Part shown: positions 60,065 to 64,000 of the stretch, one piece after another
Layout of the letters: each line of letters starts with the position of its first letter
How positions within the stretch are numbered: position 1 is the stretch's first letter
Assembly: GCA_036971475.1 (NCBI GenBank)
Contig: JBAIZL010000002.1
Coordinates: 50,160,229 to 50,224,228 of the forward strand
Direction of reading: 5' to 3'
DNA from: Prosapia bicincta
Taxonomy: Eukaryota; Arthropoda; Insecta; Hemiptera; Cercopidae
DNA: 64,000 bases
Notes under the pieces: generated by a model
Told to the model about the DNA's origin: nothing
Databases searched by the model: none
What the model saw: the letters and a program-made list of their open reading frames with translations, nothing else
Position numbers and translations under genes: made by a program

Positions 60065-60714
60065 TAAACTTCTAATATTTTAATACACAGTTGTAGCCCT
60101 AATACAATTTTTCTCTACTTCTCATCACTCGTATTTTGGGGCTACGCGAAATTTTATTATCTCATGTATGTTTTTAATATTATTTAAATTTGTTCTGCAT
60201 TAGTAATACATTATCTACAAGCAGTAACATCTCTGTTTTATAAAACACATTCTTAAAAATGTCTAATTAAAAGTAACTCTGAAATATAGAATTAAAGAAG
60301 GACAATTATTCAGGGATATAATTATTTTTATCAGGGAGTATTACAGCTGGCTGCATTCCTTGTTGGCCATGATTTAGTATGCAGTGACCGCTAGCTACCC
60401 CCTTCCCTTCAACCCTCTTCTTTATGCATGTCCATGCCAGGAAATATCAATTATTATTCCCGTTTACACGTTGTAAAAGCCATAAAGATAGCAGAGGGAT
60501 GATGAAGTAGGGTTGCATTTACCCCTCGGCCAAAGCTTCGATCTTCTACACGCTGTTCCAATGCCCTGGTTTTTATTTAGTGGTTTTGCATCGATAAAAC
60601 TGTTCATACGTAGACTGCAGTAAATTACAAATTTACTGTATTTCAGTGTTAGGTTAAAAATTGGTAAAAATAATTACTTAAAAATATTTAATGAGCATGA
60701 AAACAATATAAATT
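60065..60714. other. Gene-free stretch with a GC-richer island
   Basis: The island at about 60345-60570 is a possible conserved noncoding or old repeat segment. It contains GATGATGAAGTAGGGTTGC, loosely like GTTGATGAAGTGGTGTAAC at about 25077. Nothing coding was recognised. Confidence 0.35.
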
Positions 60715-61005
60715 ATGATGAAAAATGTTATTTCTGAACATATTAAAAAGTTTAATAATAAACATCAAATGGACTGGGATAGTATAGATGTTTTACATAA
60801 GGAAAGGGATTGGAAAAAGAGGAGCTTTACGAAAATGTGCTATATAAAAAAACAGGAAAGAAATGCATTGAATAAAATGACCGAATTAAATGATTTTCCA
60901 TCTGCATATGAATCTCTAGTAATGAAATTAAAAGTGAAGTATAACATTTTTGTAGGTTTTTTGGTCACTCGAGGTAATCTATATATTGTGTGGTTTAAAA
61001 TTTAA
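60715..61005 (+). pseudogene. Penelope-like ORF, extreme C-terminus of GIY-YIG domain (second family)
   Basis: Residues 6-50 read ISEHIKKFNNKHQMDWDSID, then VLHKERDWKKRSFTKMCYIK. This is the C-terminal half of the GIY-YIG endonuclease module of Penelope-like elements: SEH-H, then DWDS, VL-E, and an R-F-MCYI helix carrying the Glu/Arg region. A tail NALNKMTELNDFPSAYESL follows. The GVY and YIG motifs are missing upstream, so the copy is 5'-truncated. The last ~25 residues (VKYNIFVGFLVTRGNLYIVW) are probably not conserved protein. The protein differs strongly from the fragment at 39454, so it is a separate lineage. Confidence 0.75.
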
Positions 61006-61290
61006 ATTTTTGACGATGTTATTAATAGTAAATGTGTTAGTGTATGTATCTGTGATTTGTCTGTTTTATTGTGATAAAAAAAATGTTTGACTTGTAAATG
61101 GCTATTTATTAAGAGTTTTGTAATTTTCTGAGTTTTAATATGTTTTATATAATGTTAGGTTTTTTATAAATTGTGAGTTATGTTGTATAATTGTTTAATT
61201 TAGACTGAGATCTTGAAAAAAAATTTCGGAAAGAAATTCGAAACGTTCAGTGTTTAAAAAAGCAAAATTGTCAGTAAACTGCCATTAGCC
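61006..61290 (+). mobile_element. 3' UTR of the second Penelope-like element with terminal hairpin
   Basis: A T-rich UTR ends in GACTGAGATCTTG, an A-run, and the hairpin AATTTC-GGAAA-GAAATT, then CGAAACGTTCAGTG. ACTGA pairs with TCAGT around the hairpin. CTGA ... CGAAACGT resembles a hammerhead core with palindromic ACGT, but the CUGANGA box is not intact, so a ribozyme is uncertain. Confidence 0.5.
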
Positions 61291-62222
61291 TATATAAAAA
61301 ATTAATAGTCATTAACAGACATTAAATAAAAATATTAGTTAAAAATATTTGTTGAATTTGAAGAATTATCATTTTTGTATAGAGTTTACAAAAATAAATT
61401 CTGATGGTTTCGCCAAAGTAAAGCATACAAATTTTGCTGTAATTAAATTAATAGTAATTTTGACATAGTTAAAAGTTTTTCAGAAAGTTTAAATTTAAGA
61501 ATTTTAATAACAGTATGCTTCTTTTTACTCTAGCATAAAAAATAATATTTAAACAATAATATGCTATTATATAATATTCTAACGAAATTTTTAATGTTAC
61601 TTAAAAATATTTAGTTTTTTGAATGAAGATATCTTTACGTTACAAAATAATCTGAATTTTTCAGATTCCCAAATACAGTTTGGGGACTTTAGAAAGTAAC
61701 CGGCGAAAGTGGTAAATATTTAATCATATATCCCATTTACCAAGTTTATTGGTGATTATGAATAATCGCCGGTTATTATAGATAACCACCGGATTAATCA
61801 CTTTTATCAAAACATATTCACCTTATTATATTATTATAAGTATATATTAAGTATATGTAAAATATTATTTAGATTTTTATAATTTGAAGTCTATAGTTTA
61901 TTTTATTCATTACCATCAATTATGAACAACAAATGATAATTAAATAAATTTAAAATAATGAAATAGCCCGCTTAGTTTCCTAAGTTTCGGTTCTAAATTT
62001 TAACACTTTCCAGGAGCTAAAAACGTATTTATAAAATTATCCATAAAAACATATCGATTGATTCTTCAGAAGGCGGAATTGTGAATTCGCGCTTTATTAA
62101 TAATATTAGTACAGTAATAGAAATATAAATTAATGTTTTTTAACTAAGTATAGTTTCATTCTTCTTCACTATAACTGATTATAATAAAACATTTATATCA
62201 TTTACGTATTATAACAAAGGTA

Positions 62223-62276
<54 letters not shown>

Positions 62277-64000
62277 AAATGTTTTAGTTAGACAATTAAA
62301 ATTGGTATTCGGTTTTAGTTCATGAATAATTGAATTAACTAAAAAACACTACGATATTTATTCTCCGGAAATACTTTTGTAAATATATGTAAACACTTTT
62401 ATAATTGATTTTAACACAAAAGATCCCTTAACCTTCTCAATCAGATAGTTTTGCTTATAATGGTGAATTTAATTTTCAATGTTTGTACTTTAATTTTTAT
62501 CGATTTTTTGTGTGGGGATTTTAAAAAAATAAACATTTATATTAACTAAGTGGATGAACAAGAAGCTTGTAACAGATGAATCTGAAAATCGTGACCATAA
62601 ACCGTTTGCGCAATAAATCGATGACTCAGTGAAATAATAATTCGCTTTTTCAAAATTGAAGATGACAATATATAAAAAAAATAATTTTGGAAGTTATGGT
62701 AATCTTAAACGTTATATTTTAAACTTTAGCAAAGTTTTTTTATGATAATTTGTAGTAGCTGCGTAGTACTGGAATCAAAATGCAGAACGTAGCCTTTTTG
62801 TTTCACAGAAATTACTTTAAACATGCGATTAGGCAAATTATCCCTGTAGTTGTGACTGTGGGGCTATTTTCTCGCTTTTACGCACGATTTTTCCATTTAA
62901 ACCCCCCATGAAAATAATTAGCATTTGTAAAATAAGATTAATTTAAAGCCAACTCCCCGCCCTACATTTGTAGGCGTGGGTGCAGTAATTATATTAAAAC
63001 AAAAAGTATACATTTTAAGTAATAAAATACTTACTTACGTCATGCATCATTTAAAGGATGTAGTTCTTAATCAAAATGAAGTAGTTTTATTTTGAGATTA
63101 GAAACAAAATATTATGTTAGTTTTATTAAAAATAAATTTTTAAAAAACAGTTTAATGACGTGCTTTGACATTTTTAATGAAGCAATAAAACATTTTATTG
63201 TGTCGTTTGGAATCCGGGAGCCAAAAATTCTTACTGTAACATACAGCTCAGACTTCTTGAATTAGAATAGGTTAGATTAGGGTCGTCTAGACTAGCCTTC
63301 GTATAGCTTTCTTGGTAACTAAAATTTACATTTATTGGAATCTGCCAACTACACTAATTTAACTTTTGTTCAGGATTGACAAGACATGATACTTAAGCAA
63401 AAAAACAACAAAATAATAAATAAATAAATTCGTTATTATGTAATTCTTATGTTAAACCCGACCTTTTGTTAATTTAATTTAACTTATCTTCGTGTTGCAA
63501 CTGCCAAATTGACCGTTACAAAAATCGGTATATAGAATAGGTATTTAGGCCAAAGTGCCAAAATTGGCAAGAAATTTAACTAATAAAAAAGTGTTAATAT
63601 TGGACCAAATAAAGGAAGTTTCACTGGGCGTTGTTATAGTCTTTAAGTTAAACCTCTCAAAGAATCCATAACCACAATAAAAGCCTAAAAGGCAAAAGGT
63701 GGCTAAATGGGGTTTGTTACAAAATCAGGAGTTGGTTCTTCTGAGAAGTTTATTCCTTAACTACAGGTTTCGGACAAGTGTTTAAATAAAGGGGTGAAGC
63801 ATTACTTTCCGGCGGACAAAGAGTGGCATAACATCTTAAGGTAAGAGAAGTATTGGAGATGAGTTGGAGGAGATACAAAAGTGGTTAAAGAGTTGAGGTA
63901 AATGGGAAAGTCTGTAGGAGTGTGATGGTAGGCACTACCCAGCGTACCCGATAGAGAGTAGGTATAAGAGCCTTTCATGCACTCCACAACAAACTACAAT
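61291..64000. other. Gene-free AT-rich stretch
   Basis: A nested hairpin region at about 61690-61800 has GTAACCGGCG facing CGCCGGTTATT, and TGGTAAAT facing ATTTACCA. (TA)n lies at 62227-62274. A GC-richer patch lies at 62870-62985. The minus-strand frame at 63802-63987 has no recognised domain. Confidence 0.45.

Noticed and set aside
58481..60067. 528-residue repetitive protein
   Set aside because: The frame exists only because a 63-bp unit is divisible by three. There is no coding context, signal or domain, and it ends with the array.
61205..61262. Confident hammerhead at the 61.2-kb Penelope end
   Set aside because: The CUGANGA box is broken and stem I is ambiguous; kept only as a hairpin-bearing end.

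Overview
This is a window of AT-rich eukaryotic nuclear DNA. It is almost certainly from an arthropod, and I lean towards a hemipteran insect, though I cannot name the species. The evidence is the lack of long non-repetitive open frames, very long (CA)n and (TA)n microsatellites, an I-type non-LTR retrotransposon relic, GIY-YIG Penelope-like elements, and repeated use of the 8-mer TAGGCCTA. No bacterial features (operons, Shine-Dalgarno sites, CRISPR) are present, and I recognise no complete rRNA or tRNA gene. The only plausible host gene is a two-exon fragment near 42.46-43.82 kb. Its exons have matching splice phase and encode a hydrophobic segment of unknown function. The rest is intergenic or intronic.

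Layout. 0-6.6 kb: a perfect 99-bp hairpin, plain AT-rich DNA, then a non-LTR retrotransposon whose 5' endonuclease piece is inverted against its 3' RNase H piece. 6.6-15.7 kb: plain DNA with small tandem arrays (35-bp and 71-bp units), a fold-back element and a possible reverse transcriptase relic. 16-18.6 kb: a satellite of ~32-bp monomers organised into 128-bp and then 258-bp higher-order repeats. 18.6-29 kb: sparse DNA, a GT-rich cryptic repeat, a Helitron-like insertion, a short local duplication, and a short block duplicated again at 48 kb. 29-31.4 kb: a huge (CA)n tract followed by Penelope-derived repeats. 34.5-36.6 kb: a Ty3/gypsy-like LTR with a primer-binding-site-like motif, then a repeat present again at 51 kb. 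39.3-40.5 kb: a 5'-truncated Penelope-like element with its GIY-YIG domain. 41-44.6 kb: a 67-bp array, the candidate gene and a 249-bp hairpin. 53-54 kb: a 161-bp satellite. 56 kb: another Penelope-like 3' end. 58.4-60.1 kb: about 26 nearly identical 63-bp repeats that happen to form a 528-codon open frame. 60.7-61.3 kb: a second Penelope-like 3' end.

The most interesting theme is a set of hammerhead-ribozyme-like folds on the Penelope-like ends, at about 29.5-30.1, 31.1-31.3, 39.4, 40.3, 40.45, 44.4-44.5 and 56.2 kb. They can be drawn by hand with stem I, a CUGANGA core, stem II, GAA, a self-complementary stem III suited to dimer formation, and a non-G residue at the cleavage position. Several lineages share an extra U between the core and stem II. 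One lineage forms a ~150-bp tandem array resembling animal retrozymes. Two partial copies start within a few bases of the predicted cleavage site, and nearly all outward 3' ends abut (TA)n tracts. All folds and repeat alignments were made by eye; no search or folding program was run.
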